The position numbers and the translations under genes are program-made. This document shows, one piece after another, positions 57,180 to 64,000 of a DNA stretch of 64,000 nt (position 1 is the first letter of the stretch; every line of letters begins with the position of its first letter). The DNA lies in contig NZ_FOGP01000002.1 in assembly GCF_900111255.1 (NCBI RefSeq), positions 124,001 to 188,000 on the forward strand, in the 5' to 3' direction. Origin of the DNA: Parafannyhessea umbonata (GTDB taxonomy: Bacteria; Actinomycetota; Coriobacteriia; Coriobacteriales; Atopobiaceae). The notes beneath the pieces were generated by a model, which was not told the DNA's origin, ran no database searches, and saw nothing but the letters and a program-made list of their open reading frames with translations.

Positions 57180-57396
57180 GCCCGCGTCGCCTTTTCCAGC
57201 TTCCTCATCAACGGAGGATGCCTGTAATGGGGACGATATATGGGCTCCCTCAAAACGCTTGTCGGTTCACCCAATTGTTTCCGCAGGGGGACGACACCTC
57301 AAACTATATCGAACTCTCCCGCAGATGCCAGTCTTGACTTATGGCATCAAATGGGCAACATTAGAAGATGTGCGCGGCGCTGCCGCGCTCTTTTTT
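57180..57396 (+). ncRNA. Candidate small RNA or attenuated leader before wecA
   Basis: The plus strand ends here in an intrinsic terminator although no gene precedes it on that strand. Upstream, CTG/CAG (57222/57321), GGGGA/TCTCC (57229/57314) and CGATATA/TATATCG (57234/57304) pair in register into an interrupted rod. An inner TCCC/GGGA helix (57246/57288) continues it. A rod with internal bubbles is reminiscent of 6S RNA, but I cannot align it to 6S. The 5' end is unknown. Confidence 0.4.
57372..57396 (+). terminator. Orphan intrinsic terminator upstream of wecA
   Basis: GCGCGGC/GCCGCGC stem with a 3-nt loop, then TCTTTTTT. Plus-strand polarity is clear, since the minus side lacks a T run. 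Confidence 0.88.
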
Positions 57397-57492
57397 CGTA
57401 GCCACCTCCGGCTCGTTTAGCAGCGGGGTCTCATCGAGTACTATTGAAACGTCATGTAGACCTACTTTCATGTTTGGAGGGCTCCCGAAAGC

Positions 57493-58707
57493 ATGCCGAT
57501 GCAGCCTTCACCATGGGTTCCCTACCTTTGCCTCTTTCTAGCAGCGCTCATCATGTCGCTCATGATGACTCCCGTCGCCCACAGGATCGCCTGGCAGCTC
57601 GGCGCCGTGGATCGCCCAGGCAAGCGCCGCATCAACAAGACTGCAATCCCCCGAATGGGTGGCATAGCGGTCTTCCTGGGCATCATCGCAGCCTTCGTCG
57701 TCCAGTACGTCGGCACCATGCATCTTGGCTGGCCCGTGATCCTCTCCCCCGCGCCCCACTTCCACTCCCTCAACTACCAGATGGTCGCCCTGGGCTTCTT
57801 CGCAATATTCGTCACCGGCGCGCTTGACGACGTGTTTCAGCTCACGCCGCTCCAGAAGTTCTTCGGACAGGTCGTCGCAGCATCCATTGCCGTTGCGAGT
57901 GGCGTGGTGATCGGTGTCATCGTCAACCCATTCACCGAGGGCGCGTTGCAGCTGGGACCACTCGCCTATCCCATCACCGTTCTTTACCTGGTGGCGTACG
58001 TAAACATCTTCAATCTCATCGACGGTCTCGACGGACTCGCCTCCGGAATCGCCTGCATCTCGGGCTTCACGATGTTCGTGCTCTCCGTCATGGCGCACCG
58101 CATGGACGCCGCGTCGCTCTCCATCGCGCTCGTCGGGGCGACCCTTGGCTTCCTCAGGTACAACTTCCACCCAGCGTCCATCTTCCTCGGCGACTCCGGC
58201 TCGCTGCTCCTCGGCTACACGCTCGGCATCGTATCGCTCCTTTCGGTCACGCGCGTCGCGGGCCTCACGACGATTATCGTCCCCCTCGTCATCGCCGGCA
58301 TACCCATTATCGATACGTTCTCCGCCATCGTGAGACGCAAGCGCGCCCACGTCAGCATTGGGCAGGCCGACCGCGGCCACATTCACCACAGGCTCATCGA
58401 CGAGGGTTTCGACCAGCGCCAGGCCGTACTTCTAATGTACGGATGGTCGGCACTTCTCTGCCTGGGGACTTTCGTAATGACTCAGGTAAGCGTCATTCCT
58501 CGCATCGTGATATTCACGTCGCTCTTTGTGGCTTCAGCCGTCATCGCGATGAAGCTCCACCTGTTCCGCCCGGTCCTTTTGCACCACATGAACCCTGAGA
58601 CAGGAGACGATGAGCTGGTATCGCCTCAGGACCCCGAGTTCAAGCAGGAGGAAGAGAAGCTCCTCGAAGAGGAGGAGAAGCGCCACATGCACCACTTGGG
58701 ATCCTAG
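57493..58707 (+). CDS. wecA: Undecaprenyl-phosphate GlcNAc-1-phosphate transferase (WecA/TagO family)
   Basis: 404-residue polytopic membrane enzyme (about 10-11 spans) that transfers GlcNAc-1-phosphate from UDP-GlcNAc to undecaprenyl phosphate, starting teichoic-acid or other wall-polymer synthesis. Family signatures are DRPGKRRINKTAIPRMGG near residue 40, GALDDVFQLTPLQKFFGQ near 110 (Asp pair), NIFNLIDGLDGLASG near 178 and HIHHRLIDEGFDQRQA near 297 (HxHH motif). MraY is excluded by this C-terminal motif. The last ~30 residues are a very charged Glu/Lys tail. GGAGGG lies 12 nt before the ATG; a second ATG two codons later is possible. Confidence 0.93.
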   Translation: MPMQPSPWVPYLCLFLAALIMSLMMTPVAHRIAWQLGAVDRPGKRRINKTAIPRMGGIAVFLGIIAAFVVQYVGTMHLGWPVILSPAPHFHSLNYQMVALGFFAIFVTGALDDVFQLTPLQKFFGQVVAASIAVASGVVIGVIVNPFTEGALQLGPLAYPITVLYLVAYVNIFNLIDGLDGLASGIACISGFTMFVLSVMAHRMDAASLSIALVGATLGFLRYNFHPASIFLGDSGSLLLGYTLGIVSLLSVTRVAGLTTIIVPLVIAGIPIIDTFSAIVRRKRAHVSIGQADRGHIHHRLIDEGFDQRQAVLLMYGWSALLCLGTFVMTQVSVIPRIVIFTSLFVASAVIAMKLHLFRPVLLHHMNPETGDDELVSPQDPEFKQEEEKLLEEEEKRHMHHLGS

Positions 58708-58747
58708 TCTCCTGGTCGGCCCACTGCAGCAACCAACGGCACGCAAC

Positions 58748-58790
58748 GCGCCCTTCTGCCCTGACTAAGGGAGGAGGGGCGCATTCTTTT
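58748..58790 (+). terminator. wecA terminator
   Basis: GCGCCC/GGGCGC stem extended by CTTCT/AGGAG with a mismatch, then ATTCTTTT on the plus strand, 40 nt past the stop. Confidence 0.72.
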
Positions 58791-59040
58791 GGAGATACTG
58801 GTACGTCGCAGGAAGGGCAGCCGTCCGCCCGACGCCATTAAGCGCCCCCATCGTCAGCGCGACGAGAAGCGGCCATGAACGATCGGGCGGACGAAGAGAG
58901 CATCAACCGCAAGTTGTTCAGACGCAAAGAACACCTCGCCGAATAGGCGTTGAGCCTTGAAAGCGCCGAAAGACGGCGAGTTCCACGAATCAGGACCCCG
59001 GTGGTACAAGGGCCATGGGAAAGGCATGCCATTCAAGCGC

Positions 59041-59076
59041 AAAAGAAATGGGACCTGCCACTTGTGGCGGGTCCCA
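59041..59076 (-). terminator. infC-rpmI-rplT operon terminator
   Basis: Stem TGGGACC-GCCAC/GTGG-GGTCCCA, about 13 bp with one wobble or mismatch and a 2-nt apex, then TTTCTTTT on the minus strand, 25 nt past rplT. Confidence 0.9.
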
Positions 59077-59101
59077 TGTAGCCAAAGCCTTAGGCCAAAG
59101 A

Positions 59102-59464
59102 CTACTCGGCGTCGAGAGCCTTCTTGGCTACTGCGGCGAGATCGGCGAAAGCAGCCTCGTCCTCATAGGCGAGCTGAGCGAGAACCTTGCGGTCAAGCTC
59201 AACGCCAGCAAGCTTCAGGCCGTGCATGAACTTGCTGTAAGAGAGGTCGTTGATGCGAGCCGCAGCGTTGATGCGCTGAATCCAGAGTGCGCGGATGTCA
59301 CGCTTCTTGTTGCGACGATCACGGTACTGATACTGACCAGAGTGCTGGGCCTGCTCCTTCATGCCGCGGAAGGTGCGGGAGGAAGTGCCGTAGTAACCCT
59401 TGGTGCGCTCGACGAGCGTCTGACGCTTCTTACGGCCGGCGACTGCGCGCTTAACACGTGCCAT
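59102..59464 (-). CDS. rplT: Ribosomal protein L20
   Basis: 120-residue 50S protein that binds 23S rRNA early in assembly; the start [14 protein letters not shown] and the [16 protein letters not shown] segment are characteristic. It is the last gene of infC-rpmI-rplT, 47 nt after rpmI, and ends at a strong terminator. In other bacteria L20 feeds back on this operon's leader; I could not identify such a site here. Confidence 0.98.
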   Translation of the reverse strand: MARVKRAVAGRKKRQTLVERTKGYYGTSSRTFRGMKEQAQHSGQYQYRDRRNKKRDIRALWIQRINAAARINDLSYSKFMHGLKLAGVELDRKVLAQLAYEDEAAFADLAAVAKKALDAE

Positions 59465-59511
59465 ATCTAATCAACTCCTTGGAAAAATGCAAACGAAATG
59501 ACGCGGCGCGC

Positions 59512-59712
59512 CTAGTTCTTGGAACCCATGCGCTGGGAGACAACCTGTGCGTCACCCTTGGTGAGGACGGCCTCCTTGCGGAAACCGCGAATGCGCTTCT
59601 GGGACTTCTTGGTCAGAATGTGGCTCTTGAAAGCCTTGGCACGCATAATCTTGCCAGTGCCGGTGCGGCGGAAACGCTTTGCCGAACCCTTGTGCGTCTT
59701 CATCTTGGGCAT
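59512..59712 (-). CDS. rpmI: Ribosomal protein L35
   Basis: 66-residue 50S protein beginning [20 protein letters not shown], the standard N-terminus, with the ILTKKSQKR centre. It starts one base after the infC stop, so the pair is translationally coupled. The GAAGGAG-type site lies inside the end of infC. Confidence 0.97.
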   Translation of the reverse strand: MPKMKTHKGSAKRFRRTGTGKIMRAKAFKSHILTKKSQKRIRGFRKEAVLTKGDAQVVSQRMGSKN

Positions 59713-59713
59713 G

Positions 59714-60283
59714 CTAGTTCTCCTTCTCACTCTCGGCGTCGCCCTCATCTGCCTTCTCGTCGAAGGCACCCTTAATCGGGGCAACGAGCATGTGCATGTT
59801 ACGACCTTCCATCTTGGGCTGCTGCTCGACCGTGGCATAAGGCCGCAGGTCTTCAGCAAGCCTTTCGAGGACGTTAAGACCCTGCTCAGGATGAGCCATC
59901 TCGCGGCCACGGAACATGATCGTGACCTTTACGCGAGCGCCCTTCTTGAGGAAACGCATGACGTGGTTCTTCTTGGTCGTATAGTCGCCCACGTCAATCT
60001 TGGGTCTGAACTTCATCTCTTTGACCTCGACCCTGACCTGCTTCTTGCGAGCGGCCTTGGCCTTGCGATCCTGCTCGTACTTGAACTTGCGATAATCCAT
60101 TACCTTGCACACGGGAGGCTCGGCATTGGGAGCAATCTCGACAAGGTCAAGGTTCTGCTCGTCGGCGATGCGCTGGGCATCGCGAACACCGAACAGACCA
60201 AGCTGTGAACCATCAACACCAATCAGTCGGCAGGTGCGCGACGTGATTGCGCCGTTGATGCGAGGACCCTCGTTCTTGGCTAT
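59714..60283 (-). CDS. infC: Translation initiation factor IF-3, probable AUA start
   Basis: 189-residue factor that binds the 30S subunit, discards non-initiator tRNA and rejects non-canonical start codons. The N-domain has [17 protein letters not shown] and [27 protein letters not shown], and the C-domain [14 protein letters not shown] and [14 protein letters not shown]. The family N-terminus ([12 protein letters not shown]) is preceded by ATA at 60283 with AAGGGAAGG ending 8 nt upstream, ideal spacing. The only nearby canonical start, GTG at 60292, lies inside that ribosome site. Rare starts (AUU) autoregulate infC in E. coli, so AUA here is plausible. The ~25-residue acidic tail is longer than usual. 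Confidence 0.9.
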   Translation of the reverse strand: MAKNEGPRINGAITSRTCRLIGVDGSQLGLFGVRDAQRIADEQNLDLVEIAPNAEPPVCKVMDYRKFKYEQDRKAKAARKKQVRVEVKEMKFRPKIDVGDYTTKKNHVMRFLKKGARVKVTIMFRGREMAHPEQGLNVLERLAEDLRPYATVEQQPKMEGRNMHMLVAPIKGAFDEKADEGDAESEKEN

Positions 60284-60535
60284 CTTGGACACCTTCCCTT
60301 CACGATGCGGCAGGGCCGCATAAAAAATATCCCCCGGCACAGTAGCATCCAGGAGACAGGCACCCGAGCGGGCGAGAAAAATTGTCTGACCAGACAGCTA
60401 CCTGATGGCGCCGTTTAGGTGGGGATGAAATCCCGCTTTCAAATCGTACTTTGGATATGGTACACCGCCAGAGCGAAGACGCAAGCCCGATGCGAGGTAT
60501 TTCTAGCGATTCACATTTTTCAGACACGGCCGAAT

Positions 60536-60564
60536 AAAAAGAGAGGGGTCCATTGGCCCCCTCC
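60536..60564 (-). terminator. tRNA-Leu(CAA) terminator
   Basis: GAGGGG-x-CC/GG-x-CCCCTC stem with a 4-nt loop and TCTTTTT on the minus strand, 12 nt past the tRNA. Confidence 0.85.
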
Positions 60565-60575
60565 CCTGATATCTC

Positions 60576-60662
60576 TGGTGCCTGAGGTGGGACTCGAACC
60601 CACACGCCGTTGCCGACAACAGATTTTGAGTCTGTCGTGTCTGCCAATTCCACCACTCAGGC
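60576..60662 (-). tRNA. tRNA-Leu (anticodon CAA)
   Basis: 87-nt class II cloverleaf with encoded CCA and long variable arm. Loop CTCAAAA gives CAA for UUG codons. Acceptor GCCTGAG pairs with CTCAGGC. Confidence 0.96.
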
Positions 60663-60712
60663 AAAACGCAGGCCAAGGCCCGCTTCGAAGACTATAGCAG
60701 ATTCCAAGCCAA

Positions 60713-61510
60713 CTACTTGAGGTAAGCGTTGCTCTGGAGCTCGTCTTCCATCGTGGTCAGCTCACCGTGGCCGCAGAAAAGGTTGGTCTGCGCGGGAATC
60801 TCACGCTTGAGACGCTCGAGGGTCGCCTTGAGAGCCTCCGAGTCGCCACCGGCAAGGTCAGTCCTTCCACACGAACCCTGGAACAGGGTGTCACCTACGA
60901 AGCAGACGTGCTCGGCGGTCTCCTCGCCCAGGAGGACGACGCCGCCGGGCGTATGTCCAGGAGCCTCGATCACGCGAAACCTTGCCGTGCCCACCTCGAG
61001 CACGTCACCCTCAGAGAGCGTCATGTCGGGTTCGGGAGCGTTGTCGTCGTAGGAGCGCCCCTGCTCACTCGGCTCCCCCGCGTGCTGCGCAAGTTCGGCA
61101 TCACGCGCGTTGATGCACCACGTTCCGCCCATAGCTTCACGCAGGGCCTTGACGCCGCCCACGTGGTCGCCATGGCCGTGCGTGGCGACAATGTACTTCA
61201 GGCGAATGCCCTCGGGAAGGTGCTCGGCGATGGCCGCGCCGGAATTGCCGGCGTCGACGACCATGCACTCGTCCTGTGACACGTAAGCATAGCAGTTGGT
61301 CTCAATCGGACCTACGACAAACATCGCAATCTGGTCACCGTGTCCGTGGCAGCAGCCTCCATGGCCGCCGCAGCACTCGTGGCCCTCGTCGTGGTGGTGG
61401 CCGCCGCAGCAGCCCTCGTGGCCCTCGTCGTGGTGGTGGCCGCCGCAGCAGCCCTCGTGGCCCTCGTCGTGGTGGTGGCCGCCGCAGCAGCCCTCGATCT
61501 CTTCAGCCAT
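60713..61510 (-). CDS. MBL-fold hydrolase (glyoxalase II-like) with Cys/His-rich repeat N-terminus
   Basis: 265-residue protein. From about residue 60 it is a metallo-beta-lactamase-fold hydrolase: VGPIETNCYAYV, VVDAG, the metal motif THGHGDHVGG near residue 113, the EAPGHTPGGVVLL histidine near 183, GDTLFQGSCGRTDL near 205 and FCGHGELTT near 245. This fits the glyoxalase II-like subgroup that hydrolyses thioesters, but the substrate is unproven. The first ~60 residues are unusual: three exact copies of EGCCGGHHHDEGH and then ECCGGHGGCCHGHGD, about 22 His and Cys, probably a metal-binding tail. AGGAGG lies 9 nt before the ATG inside the end of the RelA/SpoT gene; the two genes touch. Confidence 0.87.
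   Translation of the reverse strand: MAEEIEGCCGGHHHDEGHEGCCGGHHHDEGHEGCCGGHHHDEGHECCGGHGGCCHGHGDQIAMFVVGPIETNCYAYVSQDECMVVDAGNSGAAIAEHLPEGIRLKYIVATHGHGDHVGGVKALREAMGGTWCINARDAELAQHAGEPSEQGRSYDDNAPEPDMTLSEGDVLEVGTARFRVIEAPGHTPGGVVLLGEETAEHVCFVGDTLFQGSCGRTDLAGGDSEALKATLERLKREIPAQTNLFCGHGELTTMEDELQSNAYLK
61379..61495 (-). repeat. 39-bp tandem repeat, three copies, coding for Cys/His motif
   Basis: Three head-to-tail 39-bp units, essentially identical, each encoding EGCCGGHHHDEGH. They lie inside the coding frame of the MBL-fold gene. Identity at the DNA level points to recent slippage or unequal crossover, so copy number may vary among strains. Confidence 0.9.
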
Positions 61511-63856
61511 TTACTTGGCCCTCCTCTTCATCTGGTTTGCGCCCTCGCCAGGCATGATTCGGCGAGCATCGTAGACGGATGGTACACGACTGACGGTCGC
61601 AAGCAAGGTGCCAAGCAACGAAGCATCGGAAATGGCCACGAGGAAGCGGAGGCGCGCCATACCCATGGAGGAGGTTTGCGTGGCCGCCGAGAGGATGTTG
61701 GCGCCAGCGTCTCCAATCGCAATGGTAACGTCCTTCAGCAGGCCCATGCGGTCCGTCGCCTCGACGACGATCTCGACCTGAAACTCCGTCGCGCCGGTCG
61801 TGTCCCACTCGACGGCGATCATGCGCTCTGGATGTGCCATGAGCCCCTTGCAGTTGGGGCAGTTGGCTCGATGGACCGAGACACCTCGGCCACGTGTGAT
61901 AAATCCAACGATGTCGTCTCCGGCCACCGGGTTGCAGCAGTGCGCGAGGTGAACCAGAAGGTCCGGATCACCCTTGACCACGACGCCGCAGTTGTTGCGG
62001 CGGCGCTTGCCGGAAGCGATCTTCCTCGCGTTGCTGACCAGGGGCATGTCCTCGCTCATGGCACGCTCGTGCTCGGCGGCCTTGGCGGCCGCGCGCTCGC
62101 GGGCGGCGATGCGCTCGGGAGAGTTCTTCTCGAGCTCGGCCTCGACCTTGTTGGCCACCTGCTTGGCCGAGATCTTGTTCGTGCCGACCGCGGCGAACAG
62201 GTCGTCGACGCGAACGTAGTCGAGCTGGTGCATTACCTCGTCGAGCGCCTTGGTAGTACGCTGCGTGGAGATGCCGTAGCCGCGCTTCCTGAGCTCGTGA
62301 GCGACGTCGCTCCTGCCCTGCTCGGCATCGTCGCTCTTGGAGACCGCGGTGAAGTACTTGCGAATCTTCGCCTTTGCCGAGGGCGTCGCGACAATGTTCA
62401 GCCAGTCGCGGCTGGGCTTGGCGTTTTTGTTCGTCAGAATCTCAACGCGGTCGCCACTTTGGAGCCTGTTGGTCAGGGGGGCAACGGCACCGTTGACCTT
62501 GGCACCGACGCAGTGGTTGCCCACCTCGGTGTGAACCGCGTACGCGAAGTCGAGAGGTGTCGAGTCTCGCCTGAGGCTCATCACTTCTCCCTTGGGCGTG
62601 AACACGAAGATCTCGTCCTCGAACAAGTCGACGCGCAGGCTGTTGAGGTACTCGTGCGGATCGCCCATCTCGTCGTCAGTCGCCCAGTCCAGGCTTCGCC
62701 TGATCCAGTTGATCTGGCTGTCGATGTCCCTGTCGTCGGCCGACATGTTGCCGCTCGAGTTGCCGGCCTTCTTGTAGAGCCAGTGGGCGGCGATACCATA
62801 TTCGGCCTGTTCGTGCATGTCGTACGTGCGGATCTGGATCTCGATGGGACGTGCGTCGGAGCCAATGACCGTCGTATGGAGCGACTGGTAGCCATTGGGC
62901 TTCGGCATGGCGATGTAGTCCTTGAAGCGTCCGGGCAGCGGGTGCCAGAGCGCGTGGACGGCACCCAGCGTCGAGTAGCAGTCGCCGACCGTGCCGGTAA
63001 GAACGCGAAGGGCAATCAGGTCGTAGATGTCAGAGAACTCCTTGCCCTTTCTTGTCATCTTCTGATAGATGGACCAGAGGTGCTTCGGGCGGCCGGTGAT
63101 CTGGTAGCCCGAGAGTCCCACGCGCTTGAGCTCGTTGTCGATTATCTTGATGGCCTCGGAGGTGTTCCGCTCGCGCTGCGCACGAGAGTCTTGCACCATG
63201 CGGGCGATCCTCTCGTACTCGTCAGGCTCGAGATAGAAGAAAGCCAGGTCCTCGAGCTCCCACTTGATCGAGCTGATGCCCAGTCGGTCGGCAAGCGGCG
63301 CGTAGACGTCCATGGTCTCGCGAGCCTTGAACTTGCGGCGCTCTGCGGGAAGTGCCGCGAGCGTCCTCATGTTGTGCAGACGGTCAGCAAGCTTGATGAT
63401 GACGACGCGGATATCCTTCGACATCGCCAGGAACATCTTCCTGAGGTTGAGAGCCTGCTTCTCGTCCATTGAGTTGACCTCGATGGACGTCAGCTTTGTG
63501 ACGCCGTCGACGAGCTCTGACACGGTGGCACCAAAGCGATCGGTCAGGTCATCGAGCGTCGCGTCGGTATCCTCGACCGTATCGTGGAGAAGGGCGGCGC
63601 AGATGGGGTCCGCATCCATGTGCAGGTCCTTTGCCAGAATGAACGCGACCTCCACGGGATGGTTGATGTACGGCTCGCCCGAACGCCTCTTCTGGTCACG
63701 ATGGCAGTTGGCCGCGAACTCATAGGCGTCCACGACCTTCTGGACCGACTCCCCGTCCAAGTATTCAGAGCAGGCGACCTGAAGCACGCGCCAGTTGTCG
63801 GCCTGCGGAATGCAACGTCGTCGAGAAGGGCCCTTCTCCGTTGCTGACTCGCTCAT
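61511..63856 (-). CDS. relA: Bifunctional (p)ppGpp synthetase/hydrolase (RelA/SpoT homolog)
   Basis: 781-residue stringent-response enzyme making and degrading (p)ppGpp. The hydrolase HD site is intact: H66 in YINHPVEVA, H91-D92 in ALLHDTVEDT, and IKLADRLHNMRTL near 160. The synthetase domain has GAVHALWHPLPGRFKDYIAMPKPNGYQSLHTTV near residue 300. The TGS domain (VFTPKGEVMSLRRDSTPLDFAY) is near 430, and a C-terminal ACT domain (from about 700) ends it. This is the bifunctional Rel of Gram-positive bacteria. AAGGAGG precedes the ATG. It lies 10 nt after the preceding gene and directly abuts the MBL-fold gene. Confidence 0.97.
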   Translation of the reverse strand: MSESATEKGPSRRRCIPQADNWRVLQVACSEYLDGESVQKVVDAYEFAANCHRDQKRRSGEPYINHPVEVAFILAKDLHMDADPICAALLHDTVEDTDATLDDLTDRFGATVSELVDGVTKLTSIEVNSMDEKQALNLRKMFLAMSKDIRVVIIKLADRLHNMRTLAALPAERRKFKARETMDVYAPLADRLGISSIKWELEDLAFFYLEPDEYERIARMVQDSRAQRERNTSEAIKIIDNELKRVGLSGYQITGRPKHLWSIYQKMTRKGKEFSDIYDLIALRVLTGTVGDCYSTLGAVHALWHPLPGRFKDYIAMPKPNGYQSLHTTVIGSDARPIEIQIRTYDMHEQAEYGIAAHWLYKKAGNSSGNMSADDRDIDSQINWIRRSLDWATDDEMGDPHEYLNSLRVDLFEDEIFVFTPKGEVMSLRRDSTPLDFAYAVHTEVGNHCVGAKVNGAVAPLTNRLQSGDRVEILTNKNAKPSRDWLNIVATPSAKAKIRKYFTAVSKSDDAEQGRSDVAHELRKRGYGISTQRTTKALDEVMHQLDYVRVDDLFAAVGTNKISAKQVANKVEAELEKNSPERIAARERAAAKAAEHERAMSEDMPLVSNARKIASGKRRRNNCGVVVKGDPDLLVHLAHCCNPVAGDDIVGFITRGRGVSVHRANCPNCKGLMAHPERMIAVEWDTTGATEFQVEIVVEATDRMGLLKDVTIAIGDAGANILSAATQTSSMGMARLRFLVAISDASLLGTLLATVSRVPSVYDARRIMPGEGANQMKRRAK

Positions 63857-63866
63857 AACATCCTCC

Positions 63867-64000
63867 TTAGCTCACCAATACGCCAAAGGCAGGCGTGATG
63901 GGCTTGTTGATCCTATCGAGGAGTTCCTCCCCACTACAGGAGAGTACCCAATCACGGAATTCGGAAAACTCATTTCTGGAACGCATACCCTCAAGATAGC
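63867..64000 (-). CDS. C-terminal 43 codons of an unidentified gene
   Basis: An open frame entering from the window end reads YLEGMRSRNEFSEFRDWVL, then continues to ELLDRINKPITPAFGVLVS and TAA at 63867. Its stop lies 10 nt before the relA start and GGAGG overlaps the junction, so it is likely the upstream gene of the same operon. The peptide has normal coding character, but I cannot assign a family from the tail alone. Confidence 0.55.
   Translation of the reverse strand, partial: YLEGMRSRNEFSEFRDWVLSCSGEELLDRINKPITPAFGVLVS

Larger units (their letters stand above)
57053..57492. other. 440-bp intergenic region between tRNA-Ala and wecA
   Basis: No protein gene is supported. It holds the tRNA-Ala promoter, a hairpin ACCCACCT/AGGTGGGT (57159-57179), a stretch that can fold into a rod (57222-57323) and a strong plus-strand terminator (57372-57396). 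The last 95 bp must contain the wecA promoter and ribosome site. Confidence 0.6.
58708..59101. other. 390-bp intergenic region between wecA and rplT
   Basis: It carries the wecA terminator near its start and the rplT terminator near its end. The middle 250 bp holds no frame, tRNA or structure that I can support. Confidence 0.6.

Noticed and set aside
57200-57300. T-box-like motif on the minus strand (GGGTGAACCG...CGTCCCC)
   Set aside because: It resembles the T-box/antiterminator signature, but the next minus-strand gene is tRNA-Ala, no specifier arm is evident, and the terminator in this region points the other way.
57094-57420. 108-codon plus-strand frame before wecA
   Set aside because: No ribosome site and implausible peptide; it ends just beyond an intrinsic terminator.
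61379-61495. Short tandem repeats considered as a CRISPR array
   Set aside because: The 39-bp units are directly adjacent without spacers and lie in frame inside a coding sequence.
61340-63472. 710-codon open frame opposite the RelA/SpoT and MBL-fold genes
   Set aside because: It begins in the repeat DNA as an Ala/Val run and continues antisense to relA; not coding-like.

Overview
The window reads as a GC-rich chromosomal segment of a Gram-positive actinobacterium, most likely of class Coriobacteriia (an Olsenella/Atopobium/Collinsella-type organism). That placement is an inference from the GC-rich codon use, the many TTG/GTG starts with strong GGAGG sites, the VaFE-repeat sortase-anchored adhesin and the gene families present; no rRNA is available to prove it. 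Most of the window is housekeeping sequence, with an accessory patch around 22-29 kb. I see no CRISPR array, no intact insertion sequence and no intact prophage.

Layout. 1-3.8 kb: the amino-terminal 643 codons of valS (minus strand), then divergent tcdA-tatD. 3.9-7.4 kb: the protein quality-control cluster tig-clpP-clpX and tRNA-Leu(UAG). 7.5-12.2 kb: carAB behind an elaborate leader that appears to combine an ARG-box-like palindrome, a PyrR-type binding hairpin and an intrinsic terminator. 12.4-18.4 kb: gdhA, tRNA-Pro and tRNA-Gly, a lipid kinase, fruK-ptsI (fructose and sugar PTS entry) and tRNA-Arg(UCU). 18.5-22 kb: a ROK sugar kinase, a NUDIX hydrolase and a DEAD-box RNA helicase.

22-23.2 kb is a decayed patch with fragments of a phage-like HNH endonuclease and another broken frame. 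It lies beside a tRNA cluster of two identical tRNA-Lys(CUU) genes and a tRNA-His whose gene carries C instead of the near-universal U33. 23.6-28.9 kb is a two-gene surface cassette: a 1508-residue thioester/SpaA/VaFE adhesin with a C-terminal MPQTG sorting signal, and a class B-type sortase overlapping its 3' end. 29-31.4 kb is a polar amino-acid ABC transporter.

31.5-37.5 kb holds the aspartate-family pathway: hom-lysC-asd on the minus strand, divergent from thrC-thrB. 37.6-40 kb: a PHP phosphoesterase, an HxlR regulator divergent from trxA, and one small unknown gene. 40-46.4 kb: a complete LIV-type branched-chain amino-acid transporter with two paralogous binding lipoproteins. 46.5-48.4 kb: a VanZ-like protein and a large unknown envelope protein in one operon. 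48.7-53.8 kb: rho with a very long charged N-terminal extension, a tandem-domain MarR-like regulator, and argS.

54-57 kb: pncB, a small tail-anchored coiled-coil protein, a radical SAM activase-like protein and tRNA-Ala(CGC). 57-58.7 kb: an intergenic region with a strong plus-strand terminator but no upstream gene (a candidate small RNA), then wecA/tagO. 59-64 kb: the infC-rpmI-rplT operon (infC probably starting at AUA), tRNA-Leu(CAA), a metallo-beta-lactamase-fold hydrolase with a Cys/His-rich repeat tail, the bifunctional RelA/SpoT gene, and the last 43 codons of an unidentified gene.

Functionally the segment joins nitrogen and amino-acid metabolism (gdhA, carAB, hom-lysC-asd-thrCB, two amino-acid ABC importers), carbohydrate entry (ptsI, fruK, ROK kinase), translation (valS, argS, infC, L35, L20, nine tRNAs), proteostasis, stringent response and transcription termination. 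The adhesin-sortase cassette is the main host-interaction element.
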